Of a stretch of 64,000 nt of DNA, positions 43,121-53,994 are shown in pieces. Made by a program: the position numbers and the translations under genes. The DNA is from Diploptera punctata. Lineage: Eukaryota > Arthropoda > Insecta > Blattodea > Blaberidae. How positions within the stretch are numbered: position 1 is the stretch's first letter; the number at the start of each line of letters is the position of its first letter. Under the pieces are notes generated by a model. The model was not told the DNA's origin. It saw nothing but the letters and a program-made list of their open reading frames with translations, and ran no database searches. The stretch lies in contig JASPKZ010003844.1 of NCBI GenBank assembly GCA_030220185.1, positions 6,052,501 to 6,116,500 of the forward strand, written 5' to 3'.

Positions 43121-44644
43121 TACCACAAGAGCATGCCATCAAATCTTTAGAGGAAGAAGAAGGTCTATAACTTTATGATGTTAATAAGGTGTTAATTTAT
43201 GCTGATGATGTATTATTAGACCATAGCGAATATATACTAAGTGCCAACACGCACACTATTTCTAATATTAGGAAATTGGGACAGAAAGTAAATATCAATA
43301 AAACTAAATATATGATCACACATAGGAATGCATTATGTAATGGAAATGGACAGTTAATGACAAATAGGGAAATTACGAGGAAGTGGCTGAATTCAAATAC
43401 TTAGGTACAATAATTACAATAATTGTAATTCCTAATTATTAGGAATGAGATGCACAAAGAAATTAAACATAGGCTAACTAACTAACTAACTCACTGGCTC
43501 TATCAAACCCGTTTGTCCATGGCCGCGCGGACATAAGCTCTCCATACATCCCTATGCCGACCTTATGTTTTCCAATCATCCCCTGTATAAATTATTTCCC
43601 TCAAATCATGTATAGGCCTAAGTTATTATACCACCTCATTCTTGGTCTACCAACTGGGCGTATTGCCTCTGGTTTTCCTACAATAAGCTTCCATGCACCT
43701 CTTTCATTCCCCACATGTGCCACATGTCCTGTCCATCGCAGTCTACGAGACTTAAACTGTTCTTATTATATCTGGCATCCTATAGGCCTAAGCCTACATA
43801 AAATGTAGCTCACTATTACGACGTTTTCAACATTCACTTGTGTGCTAATCTCTTTTTGGCCCAAACATTTTCCTAAGAACTTTATTCTCAAATGCTAGTA
43901 ATATTCTTTCCTTCCTTAAACTAAGAGTCCATGTTTCGCATCCATTTAATATAACTGGGAGAATAACTGTTTTGTATATTTTCAATTTAAAGTTTTTTTG
44001 AATGGAGTTTGGACGACAGTTGTCCCTGTAATACATAATAGCATGCATTTCCAGAATTAAGCCTATGCTTAATTTCTTTGTGCATCTCATTCCTATTTGT
44101 AATTACTGATCCTAGATATTTGAAATCAGCCACTTCTTCAGAATTTCCTTCATTTATCATTAACTGTCCATTTCCATTATATAATGCATTTCTATGTGTG
44201 AACATATGTTTAGTTTTGTTGATGTTTACTTCCAATCCCAATTTCTTAGTGTTACTCGATAGAGTGTGCGTATTGGCCCTCAGTATCTCCTCGTTATCGC
44301 TTAATAATGCTACATCATCAGCATAAACTAACAGCTTATTTATATCTTTGAGTTGTAGGCCATGTTCTAATACAAAATTGAATAGCAGAGGAGATAGTGC
44401 ATCTCCTTGCTTCAACCCATTGTAAATTTCAAAAGTAGGCCTAACCGAAATGTGTTTGCCTACATGCATTCTGCTCTTTTTGCCATTTAGACACATTCGT
44501 ATAAGCCTAACTAAATTTAGGAATTCCGAAGTCCAGAAGGATATTAAACATAGGATAAATTCTGGAAATGCATGCAGGGACTCTTGCTTCAACTTATCTA
44601 AGAAAACGTTAAACTGGAAATATATAAAACTATTATTCTCCCAG

Positions 44645-44650
<6 letters not shown>
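43121..44650 (+). pseudogene. LINE fragment with a same-family LINE inserted
   Basis: GAGCATGCCATCAAATCTTT, LIYADDV at 43190, and KVNINKTKYMITHRNAL run to 43473. The same copy resumes at 44543 (ATTAAACATAGGATAAATTC, then AAACTGGAAATATATAAAAC) and ends in a (TA)n run at 44648-44674. Confidence 0.8.
43474..44542 (-). mobile_element. 5'-truncated LINE inserted into another copy of itself
   Basis: Minus strand, flanked by the 12-bp duplication ATTAAACATAGG (43462-43473, 44543-44554). Coding: LVRLIRMCLNGKKSRM, NGLKQGDALSPLLFNFVLEH, LLVYADDVALLSD, KLGLEVNINKTKH, FKYLGSVITNRNE. It ends in a (GTTA)n tail at 43474. The frame at 43987-44644 is open over most of its length, so the insertion is fairly young. 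Confidence 0.85.
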
Positions 44651-44676
<26 letters not shown>

Positions 44677-44689
44677 CTGAATTTTCACT

Positions 44690-44985
44690 ATTGGAGTAAT
44701 GAAGGATAGTGAGCTGCGTCTTCTTTAGGTCACCATCAGGTACATACACAAAGGTCAAATTTGACCGAGATCCCGGGACCGACTATTTCGACCAGGGTTT
44801 TCTGTGGTTTCCCCTGGTACAATTGCAAATGCCGAAATATACCAAAAAGTCCTTCGCATTGTAATAACTATTAATTTAACAACCAGGACAAATGGGCTCA
44901 AGCCTTGGAATCAGGGGTTCCACTTTCTTTAAGAGAGAAGCCGAAGAATTAGCTTACCACTGGAATACAGGTCCCTACAGGAGAG
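44690..44985. other. No gene; possible SINE remnant
   Basis: GACCGAGATCCCGGGACCGA and CAGGGTTTTCTGTGGTTTCC look like parts of a tRNA-derived repeat, but boxes A and B are not both present. Confidence 0.35.
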
Positions 44986-44989
44986 AAAT

Positions 44990-45530
44990 TCAACCATACT
45001 GATTTAATTACACTTTTTTTCGGATAGATGTCATTGAGTGGCCCGGGGTCAGCGTTCCGCTTGATAATGACATCTAGGAAACCAAGATATTACTAAGATT
45101 GGAACGTTCAGTAAATTTTGCACATCCTTTTATTCGGGTTTGTCGTTCTTTTATTTTTCTTCTTCTCCTTCTTCTTCTTCGAGATGTACAGCCCTTATGA
45201 GGCCTGGCTGCTGTTAGGACACTCCTCCATGCATTCCTGTCTAACGTCCTCCTTCTCCATCCCCTCCGATCTTTCGGAGGTCCTCTTCTATTCTGTCCTT
45301 TTTCCTCGCCAAAGGTCGTTTTCCAGAAGACAGCCAGCTAATTGTCGTTCTTTTACGAGCCTGAAAATCTTCAGATTCGGGACCCCATGGCTTGAAGTCC
45401 CTCGCGGAAGACTTGTCCCTTGAATTTTTTCATTCCAAAAAATCAATTGACCACGGCCGGGTTTGAACCCGCGTCCTTGGAAACTAGAGGCAAGGAACAT
45501 AATCACTAGCCAACCGCGGCCGATTTAAGA
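44990..45530 (-). repeat. SINE family A (variant tail), interrupted
   Basis: Same subfamily as 23320-23645: GATGTCATTATCAAGCGGAA complement near 45060 and box B GGGTTTGAACCCGCG near 45459. Interrupted by a LINE 3' end. Confidence 0.75.
45154..45342 (-). mobile_element. Very short 5'-truncated LINE insertion
   Basis: 189 bp flanked by TGTCGTTCTTTTA (45141-45153, 45343-45355). Minus strand ends DRNAWRSVLTAARPHKG then a (GAA)n tail, the usual C-terminus and tail of a LINE. It is a family distinct from the 23957 reference. Confidence 0.75.
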
Positions 45531-45945
45531 AAACAACTACGGTATATAGCCTATTCCGTAAACCAATAAAATAGATCCATCATTCAAATTGTTGACCAAG
45601 TTCTTGCGTGATAGAGTTTTATGCATTCGTAATGATATTTTGAAATGATCAAATGAGTCTCAGCATTTGCCTTGACACCTAAAGAAAGCCAGCAAAAAAT
45701 CAGTATTTGATCCCGAGACTTCCCGAATACGAGTGAGGGAGCCGGGTTATAGAACTGCAGGGGGAGAGTGTTATTGGAGCAGGACTTCCTACATGTGGCC
45801 TCGCTCCACTTGACGCACTTTCTCGCCTCACCTTGGCATTGAAACCGACTGACCCTGTGATGTAAGTGTTAGAGGGTGTTTTACTTTCTACGCAGACAAC
45901 ACCTCTCTCATCGTCTGCTCCTTAGAGAAAGCTTCTCTTTATTAT
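45531..45945. other. No gene recognised
   Basis: Moderately GC-rich at 45700-45850 (GATCCCGAGACTTCCCGAAT, GGGGGAGAGTGTTATTGG). Possibly an old LTR or SINE, not identifiable. Confidence 0.4.
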
Positions 45946-45949
45946 CATA

Positions 45950-46215
45950 CTTTGATTTGGCTTAACTCATTGCCACTGTCGAATCCGGAGATTCCTGGCA
46001 GTGCGGAGCTCTCTATACATCCCTATCTTCAGCTAATGTTTTCCAATCATCCCCTGTATAATCACATCCCTCGAATCATAGTTAATGAAATTCTCCCATT
46101 TCATTATTGACCTACCTATTGGGCGTTTCCCCTCTGGTTTTCCCACAAGAAGTTTTCATGCCCACTTTCATTCTCCATTCGTGTCACATATCTTGCCATT
46201 GTAATCTACGAGACT

Positions 46216-46287
<72 letters not shown>

Positions 46288-46575
46288 CATAATAATAACT
46301 AACACACAGTTAAGTCTCGTAGACTGCGATGGGCAGGACATGTGGCACAAATGGGGAATGAAAGACGTGCATGGAAGCTTCTTGTAGGAAAGGAAAACGC
46401 CCAGTTGGTAGACCAAGAGTGAGGTGGGAGAATAACATTAACTATGATTTGAGGGAAGTAGATTATACAGGGGATGACTGGAAAACATTGGCTCAGGATA
46501 GGTATGTGTGAAGAGTTTTTATGTCCGCGCGGCCATAAACCTATGGGTTCGATAGTGCCAGTGAGTTAGTTAGTT
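45950..46575. pseudogene. Head-to-head LINE fragments around a TAA microsatellite
   Basis: 45950-46216 is the last 260 bp of the reference LINE on the minus strand. 46217-46285 is (TAA)n. 46305-46575 is the same LINE segment on the plus strand. Both arms break at the same point, TCTACGAGACTTAA / TTAAGTCTCGTAGA. Confidence 0.8.
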
Positions 46576-46582
46576 ACCTAAC

Positions 46583-47799
46583 TTATTTGAATTCAGCCAC
46601 TTCTTCAAAATTTTCCTCATTTGTCATTAACTGTCCATTTCTGTTATATATGTATCTCTATTTGTGACCATGTATTTAGTTTTATTGATGTTTATTTGTA
46701 GTACCAATTTCTTAATTTTACTCCAAGGAATGTGTGTATTGGCCCTTAGTATCTTCTCGCTATCGCGTAATAATAATACATCATCAGCATAAACCAACAG
46801 CATATTAATACCATTGAGGTGTAGGCATTCTGTTTCCTCTAAAGATTTGATATCATGCTCTAGTAGCAAATTGAATAGTAGAGGAGATAGTCACCTCCTT
46901 GCTCTAACCCATTGTTAATTTCAAAAGTGTCCGAAAACTCTTTGCCTACACGCACCCTACTGTTTGTGCCATCTAGACACATTCGTTTAAGTCTAAGTTT
47001 TTAGGTATTCCAAACTGCAGCAGGATACTATTTAACTTCTTCCTCTTAATTGAATCGTACGCCTTTTTGAAATCTAAATATAGTTGATGCATAATTCTAT
47101 TATATTCCCGTTTAGTTTCTAAAATCTGTCTTATACTAAATATCTGATCTGTTGTAGACCTGTCTCTTCTAAATCCGCATTGATGATCTCATATTATGTT
47201 ATCAATATAGGGAGTAAGGCTGCTTACCAATATATTTGTTAGGATTTTGTACGAAGCTGAAAGTAATGAGATGTCCATGTAGTTGTTACAATCAGTTTTA
47301 TAATCCTTTCTTATATATCCGTACGATAGTATATTTTTTTCCATTCATTTGGAAGAGTCTCTTTTTTTCTAAATCATACTAAGCAACCTACTTTACTTAA
47401 CCATCCATTTTTCCTCCTGATTTTATGAGTTCTGCTGGGATCCCATCTGAACCTGATGCTTTATACATCTTCAGTGTTTCTATTCTAATTTCAACATCCA
47501 ATGCACTTGGTTCTGTGACTAACTTTTCTGCTGTCTGTACATCATCCTCTTCAATACCCTGTTCTGTATGCGCATTTAATAGCTATTTAAAGTATCCTTT
47601 CCATCTATTTAATTTCCTCCTGGATTCTGCAATCATATCCGCAATTTCATTTCTAGTTATCTTTGTTCTAGTCTGAAAAACTAGTTCCTCACTATTATAA
47701 TTCCCTGATATAATTCTCTGGAGTTTATGTTTTTTTGCATTCATCTCAATATCAGTGTTGTGCCATTTAGACATGTCTAACTAATTATTTAGGAATTTC

Positions 47800-47859
<60 letters not shown>

Positions 47860-47900
47860 TTGTATAATATGCCTTTTTTTAAATCTACACATAATGATAC
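46583..47900 (-). pseudogene. LINE reverse-transcriptase fragments
   Basis: Minus strand: LLVYADDVLLLRDSEKIL (46780), then finger/palm text up to SGSDGIPAELI-like sequence near 47440-47480 and the linker to 47760. At 47765 the order jumps back to the MCLNG region, so a second copy is joined. Interrupted by (CT)n at 47805-47856. An (ATT)n tract follows at 47905-47953. Confidence 0.75.
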
Positions 47901-47901
47901 A

Positions 47902-47953
<52 letters not shown>

Positions 47954-48129
47954 GAACTCGAAACTCGTAGATGCAAGAAATAAGAAATGGAATGAGAGCA
48001 AGAAGACAGAAGGACACGTACTGGATGATTAGGGATGAGTGGAGAAGGAAAATAAAACTTTGTGTAAATATTGAAATCATGTATATAAATAAATAATTAA
48101 TTAATAACATTATGTTTTGTTGTAATAGT

Positions 48130-48255
48130 AATAATAATAATAATAATTCATAAATTTAGGTCATTCGTTGACCGGTTTCAGCATCAATAGGAATAAGTCT
48201 ACCATTCAAAAGTCTTTTGAGTGGACGACCTGGTCTTCTTCCTACAGATTGATAA
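48130..48255 (-). pseudogene. C-terminus of a third LINE family, split by the LTR element
   Basis: Minus strand reads SVGRRPGRPLKRLLNGRL then IPIDAETGQRMT and a stop, followed by a (TAA)n tail. The preceding codons (WMQHVHRMEYHKI-like) lie at 56783-56850, on the other side of the LTR element; the two parts join once the 4-bp duplication is counted once. Confidence 0.7.
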
Positions 48256-48983
48256 TGTAATATATATTGAAGTATATCATAATATATATTGAAGTATATC
48301 ATAATATATATATATTTTATAATATGAACATTCATTATAATGTATGACTGTCCTAAATTAACACAATTATTGACCTAATTGATCTTTTTGTTAAAATATG
48401 CTGAAGAATGATTTTAAAGAATTCTGTCATGAATATTTAAATAGGTATTACCTTTGTAGTTATTTGGAAAAGTCATGCAGTATAAGGGATTGTTACACAA
48501 TAGGTAGTCTTACCTAATGATGACTTAGCTTTTAAAAGGTCATAGGTTAAGCGCATTCAATATGCTTTTCAGAAAGGGAGAATCTGGTTACATGTACAAT
48601 ACAACCAAATTGATTCTCACGTATACATTGTAACTACGTCATTACTCAACTGGTATATATGTATGAAACTTATGATTGTAAGTTAGACAGTTTTTTTTCA
48701 TCGGTGTTACCGATACCCTGTCTCACGTTTTTCTGTATTAAAGTCTGTTTGTTTCTCACTACTGCTCCGCTGTGTCTTCTTATAGTTAGGTTTAATCCTA
48801 TCTACTAACCACATTTCCGAAGAATTCCTGGGGTTGATTCCTAATCTATAAATTTACAGATATCTACTAGAACTTCAAGACGATCTTCACCTCCTGACAC
48901 AACTCTTACTTATTTTGATTATTATTTATACTTTAAAAATAATCCTTATAATTATAGAAGGAATCGACCACCCAGATATTACA
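48256..48983 (+). promoter_or_regulatory. 5' LTR
   Basis: 728 bp, beginning TG and ending CA. A TATATA stretch at about 48654-48660 and ATTAAA at 48737-48742 may serve as promoter and poly(A) elements. A 22-bp unit is tandemly doubled at about 48260-48305; the 3' LTR has a single unit. Confidence 0.9.
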
Positions 48984-49346
48984 TGGTGGCAGCGCATCGG
49001 GATTGGAAAACCAGCGAGCAGTGAGACATCCGAAGGTGCGAACGAGCTGGAGAGACTCTTCAATTAGTCCCAGATAATTCAGAGCCTATCTCGAGGGATC
49101 AACGCTCCAGAGTAATCCACAGGCGCCGTGGTACCCGTAAACGCACCAGAGAAAGCAGACAGTGGTCCTGAGGCCAACACCAGCAGCCACCGACGCGCTC
49201 GAGGGACGTCCTTGGTGTTCAGCCGTTGGCAGCCTGCACCGCGAGAGGAGTCGCACCCTGAGGGGAGCTGAAAGGCCATCACTACGACTCTGAACTGTGC
49301 ATCTCAGACCACCCTACATCTTTCTTTAGGTGAGTCCAATTCCATT
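48984..49346 (+). other. 5' leader of the LTR element
   Basis: Starts TGGTGGCAGCGCATCGGG, where TGG would pair with a tRNA 3' CCA; I could not assign the tRNA. The rest is untranslated leader to the gag ATG at 49347. Confidence 0.6.
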
Positions 49347-50228
49347 ATGGCTAGCGAGGGCGATATTGATATTAGCGAGGAAAGCTATATCCCTGTAGTT
49401 CAAGCAGTTAAGTTGATACCCCGAACATTCGATGGAAACCCCAAACATTTAAGAGAATTTATAGAAGGAGTAGAAGCTGCGGTTCAGGTAGTCCATCCAA
49501 CCAAACAACCCTTATTGTTAAGATTTATAGAATCCAAAATTTCAGGAGACGCTAAAGATAGACTTTTAGCTAGGACAGAGAGAGAAACTTGGATTCAAGT
49601 TAAAGCAATATTGGAGGAGAACTTTTCTGTAAGGAGAACGCTAGAATATTATGCAGGAATACTCTTTAATTCAAAACAAAGTACAAATGAAACAGTTGCA
49701 CAGTGGGGTTCAAGATTAGATGGAATAGCCATGGATTTAAGAAGAGAAGTCAGAAATAGATTGGAGAGGTTAGAAAGACGCGATAATTCGAGATATGTAG
49801 AAGGAGGCCTACAGCTGATAGGAGAATTTTTAAAAGGTACTTTCGTAGCAGGGTTAAAGGACGATAAGATTAAGTATATAGTAAAGGCTAAGGGTGAAGA
49901 AGAATCATTAGCGCAACTAATCGAAACCGCATTACAGGAAGAAAGCGAGGTAAAGTCCACGAGATTTAGGGGTAATCAAAATGGACAAGGACATCCAATC
50001 ACAGGGGCAGTAAAAAGGGAATTTAGAAGACCGTACGGATCAGAGATAAAGAGAGAGGTTAACCTGGCCACAAAAGAAATAAGGTGTTATAATTGTAATG
50101 AGATAGGGCGCATTAGTAGAGAATGTGGTAAGAGACCGCAACCCCGTAGGCATGGAGGACGGGACAGAGCAGCTCTGGGAGGCCGCCAGGGAAACGAGAA
50201 TTCGGGTTACCTGAGCAGTCGCAGGTAA
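49347..50228 (+). CDS. gag: gag-like protein of the LTR element
   Basis: 293 codons, intact, ATG to TAA. It should form the particle core and bind RNA. N-terminal two-thirds: helical capsid-like region (FDGNPKHLREFIEGVEAAVQ; LKDDKIKYIVKAKGEEES), near residues 25-205. C-terminal: a zinc-knuckle-like CYNCNEIGRISREC (residues 251-264) followed by a basic tail (GKRPQPRRHGGRDR). The knuckle has Arg where C-X2-C-X4-H-X4-C needs His, which should weaken zinc binding. The only complete reading frame in the element. Confidence 0.85.
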   Translation: MASEGDIDISEESYIPVVQAVKLIPRTFDGNPKHLREFIEGVEAAVQVVHPTKQPLLLRFIESKISGDAKDRLLARTERETWIQVKAILEENFSVRRTLEYYAGILFNSKQSTNETVAQWGSRLDGIAMDLRREVRNRLERLERRDNSRYVEGGLQLIGEFLKGTFVAGLKDDKIKYIVKAKGEEESLAQLIETALQEESEVKSTRFRGNQNGQGHPITGAVKREFRRPYGSEIKREVNLATKEIRCYNCNEIGRISRECGKRPQPRRHGGRDRAALGGRQGNENSGYLSSRR

Positions 50229-50289
50229 TCCTCCCGTCTGACTGCGCGCCAGGACTCATGGAGTGCCTGAGGGATCATACTAGGGTAAT

Positions 50290-51609
50290 ATGGAAGGGGA
50301 ATTACCTGAACTAGTTGATCAGAAGTTTAAGGATAGGATAGATAAAGCCGCTAAAATAGTTAGTGACGCAAACGAATCCCCAGATGACAGTGTTTGTTGG
50401 GCAGTGTCGCAAGGCGAACTGCATAAGTTGACTAGAACGCCGATAAATGGGTTCTGTGACTGTGGGCCTAGCGTGGTTGGGGAACGCCAAGAGACTGTAG
50501 GCTCGAAACAGTGGAATAATAGAGAGAAACGCCAAGAGACTGTAGGCTCGAAACAGTGGAATAATAGAGAGAAACTCCAAGAGACTGTAGGCTCGAAACA
50601 GTGGAATAATAGAGAGAAACGCCAAGAGACTGTAGGCTCGAAACAGTGGAATAATAGAGAGAAACGCCAAGAGATTGTAGGCTCGACACAGTGGAATAAT
50701 AGAGGGAAACGCTACGAGTCGTCCACAAGGGATAGAACTTGGGATAGTGGATTTAAGGAAAAATCCAAGGACACCAAACCTACCTCAATGGAGACAGCGT
50801 GTTGTGAGATCGAAGTAGGGACTCTTAATGCTATTAATCAGTGGGACGCCTCTGGTTATGAACCGAGACCCTGGGAGATGTATATCCTAAGTGAACAATT
50901 AAAAAATGGCCTAGGTTTAGTATTGATAGATACTGGTGCACAAATATCATTAGTTAAAGAAACATCACTAAAGAGAAACGTTATAAAGGATAACTGTAAT
51001 ATGAAAATACAAGGTATTAGTGGGAACTCTATAAAAGTAAATGGGATAACTCAATTAGTATTGAATAATTGTGAAAATCATACAGTTGTTAATTGTCATA
51101 TAGTAGATAAATTACCCAGAGATTTAGATATAATTTTAGGCCAAGACTGGCTCATGGAACAAGGTTATATGTTAAATAAAAAGATGATTATTCCTCCGTA
51201 TAGTGAAAATTTAATGGAATTTCCTACGAACGAAAGAGGGAACAGATTCATAGAACGGCAAATTTTACAGCCAGGGCTAATTTGCGCTAACGGGATAACA
51301 AAATGTGATAAGACATTCACATGCCTAGTAATTAATTTAACAGCTGACGCACAGATAATAAAGAAAATACCAGAACTAGTTAAACCGCCCACTCAAATAA
51401 GTAAGGAACAGGAAGTATCAGTTGAAAATTTCGTACCTCAAAGATTAGATTTATTAAATAAAAATCTGAGACTTGAACACGTGAAAGAAGGAGCCCATAG
51501 TATACGAAACATTTGCACAGAATACGCGGACATATTTAAGCTTCCGGGAGATAGACTAACAAGCACAACACGCTGCTACACATTCCATACCCACACCTTC
51601 AATTCCTAA
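50290..51609 (+). pseudogene. pol: pol N-terminal part: repeat region and protease
   Basis: Open for 439 codons in the +1 frame relative to gag, starting 61 nt after its stop; how pol would be expressed is unclear. It begins with a hydrophilic part containing five tandem 45-bp units (50486-50710; RQETVGSKQWNNREK). It then has an aspartic protease: VLIDTGAQISLV (catalytic DTG, about 50925-50960) and LDIILGQDWL (the G-x-D partner region). The frame is lost near 51570, before the reverse transcriptase, and closes at 51609 in a non-homologous tail. Confidence 0.85.
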
Positions 51610-52874
51610 AGGAAGAGCTATAACTTTGAAGAATTATAGGTTAGCAGAGGCTCATCAAGAGGAGATTGACAAACAAGTTACACATATGTTAGAAGACGGT
51701 ATTATCGCACATAGTAAGAGCGAATGGAATTTTCCACTAATAGTAATACCTAAAAAGGAAGATGCTTCTGGAAAGAAAAAGTGGCGAATTTGTATAGATT
51801 TTAGAAAGTTAAAAACGAAGTAACCGTAGGAGACAGCTATCCTCTTCCTAATATACAAGATATATTAGACAAAATAGGAAAGGCTAGATATTTTTCAGCA
51901 GTAGATTGCGCAAGTGGATACCTTCAGGTGCCGATCGCTGAGGAAGACCAATGTAAAACCGCTTTTAGCACCCCTAACGGACATTTCGAGTACAAGAAAA
52001 TGCCTTTTGGAGTTAGGTCGGGACCAGCTACATTCCAAAGGATGATGAACTCGGTACTCCAAGACTCAATAGGCAATAGATGCTTTGTGTACATGGACGA
52101 TATATTAGTAATGGGCGAAACCTTAGAAGAACATAATAAAAAATTACGGGAAGTGTTTAATCAGTTTACGGAAACACAATTTAAAAATCGAACCTGATAA
52201 ATGTGAATTTTTGAGAGAAGAATTAAAATATCTAGGACACGTGGGTTACCGCTCAAGGTGTCAAACCCGATCCGAATAAGATACAGGCAGTTACCGAATT
52301 TCCAACCCCAAAGACACCTAAAGACATAAAATCATTCTTAGGTTTGGCAGGATATTACAGAAAATTTATAGAAGAATTTAGTGCGATTGCAAAACCTCTG
52401 ACTGAATTGTTAAAGAAAGATAAAAAATGGAAGTGGGAAGATACGGAACAGAATAGCTTCAATAAATTGAAAGATAAATTAACGACAGCTCCGTTGTTAC
52501 AGTATCCAGATTTCACACAAACCTTTATAGTAACGACAGACGCGAGTGGATACGCTTTAGGCGCAATTCTTAGTCAAGGAACGTTAGGAGATGATAAACC
52601 CATTGCTTACGCTAGCAGGACTTTAAATCAAGCCGAATCGCATTACAGCACTGTAGAAAAGGAACTATTAGCAATAGTATGGGCATGCAGACATTTTAGA
52701 CCTTATTTACTAGGACGTAAATTTCAAGTAGTGACAGATCACAAAGGATTGGTCTGGCTATTTAAAGTGAAAGACCCTAGTTCGAGATTAATACGTTGGA
52801 AACTTCAACTTTCAGAATTTGAATTCGAAATTCATTATAGGGCAGGTAAAAGACACGTAACGCAGATAGTTTGA
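51570..52874 (+). pseudogene. pol: pol: reverse transcriptase and RNase H
   Basis: Synthesises element DNA and degrades the RNA strand. Reverse transcriptase: LEDGIIAHSKSEWNFPLIVI (51690), KWRICIDFRKL, TAFSTPNGHFEYKKMPFGV (51960), CFVYMDDILVMG (catalytic YMDD at about 52090). RNase H: VTTDASGYALGAIL (first Asp), EKELLAIVWACRHF (Glu), VVTDHKGLVW (third Asp). Frame changes occur near 51815, 52185-52240 and 52865. All catalytic residues are visible, so the breaks, not residue loss, disable it. Confidence 0.9.
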
Positions 52875-53994
52875 GTAGACACCCTGTAGAATGTTGCACC
52901 TTGGATAATACGCACTTAACTGAGGATCGTAAGAAGGAAATAATCAAGGAATTTCACAGCTGTCCAATTGGAGGACATCTTGGAATCAATAAAACTAAAC
53001 CGATCGAATTAAAGTATACATAACGTGCAGCCGGGAGTAGAGAAAGACGTAACAATTATCTTAAAACTGTAAGATTTGTCAATGTAATAAAGCTGAGAAT
53101 CAGAAAGTAAAACAACCTTTAGAGGTCACGGACACACAAAGAACCTTGGATAAAAATTTATTTAGATGTCGTGGTGACCACTTCCCGCTAAACCGAGAGA
53201 GGTCATAAATATATATTAAATACTTGTCAAGATAACTTCAGTAAATATTTTAATCGTCCTACCCTTAAAGACACCAACAGCTTAAGAAGTGACAGAAGCT
53301 TTCGTAAACACTGTTATGTTAGATTTAGGGGATTCCTGATAGCATATTAACTGATCAAGGAACAAATTTTTATGTCAGATTTATTTAAAAGAATATGGTA
53401 AACCTAATTTAAGATTCAGAAACTAAGCACTACTGCTTATCACCCTGAAAGTAATGGAGCTCTAGAAAGAACTCATAAGACCTTAGTAAACTACTTACGT
53501 TGTTTTTGCAATCCTAGAGGAGCCGATTGGGACAAATGGTTACCTTTCGCCAGTTTTACGTACAACACTACCCCCCATAGTATTACTAAATACTCTCCTT
53601 ATGAATTATTGTATGGAAGAAAATGTAATATCCCAGGAATTTTACAAACTAAATCACAACCTTTATATAATTACGACGATTTAATTCTAAATGTACGGAA
53701 TAAATTGCAAATTGTCATGAGATAGCTAGAGAAAGGCTTATTAAGTTTAAGGAACTACAACGATCGCGTGTGAAAAGCAATTATGTTGAATTCAAGAAGG
53801 ATGATCTAGTACTTCTCAGAGTAGAAAATAGGAATAAATTAGATCCAATATGGAAAGGTCCATATGAGGTTAAGACTACTGAAGGTCACAACGTGATAAT
53901 ACAAAAGTTAGGTAAACGCAAATATGAGACGGTACATTCAAATAGATTAAAGCCATATTTTCCTTTGCAGGGAAAAGAAAATGAAACTTCATAA
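52870..53994 (+). pseudogene. pol: pol: integrase, heavily frameshifted
   Basis: Pieces in order but in different frames: an HHCC zinc region (FHSCPIGGHLG near 52965, CKICQCN-like text near 53072), core Asp near 53165, LTDQGTNF near 53350, and TAYHPESNGALERTH (catalytic Glu) at 53430-53475. The C-terminal domain at 53770-53994 is open again: DLVLLRVENRNKLDPIWKGP with a GPY-type motif. At least four indels separate the blocks. Confidence 0.8.

Noticed and set aside
46107..46416. Frames with long poly-Asn or poly-Tyr runs
   Set aside because: Translation of the TAA microsatellite between LINE fragments.
50311..50728. Minus-strand frames with repeated SLYYSTVSSLQSLGV
   Set aside because: Antisense of the 45-bp coding repeats in the LTR element.
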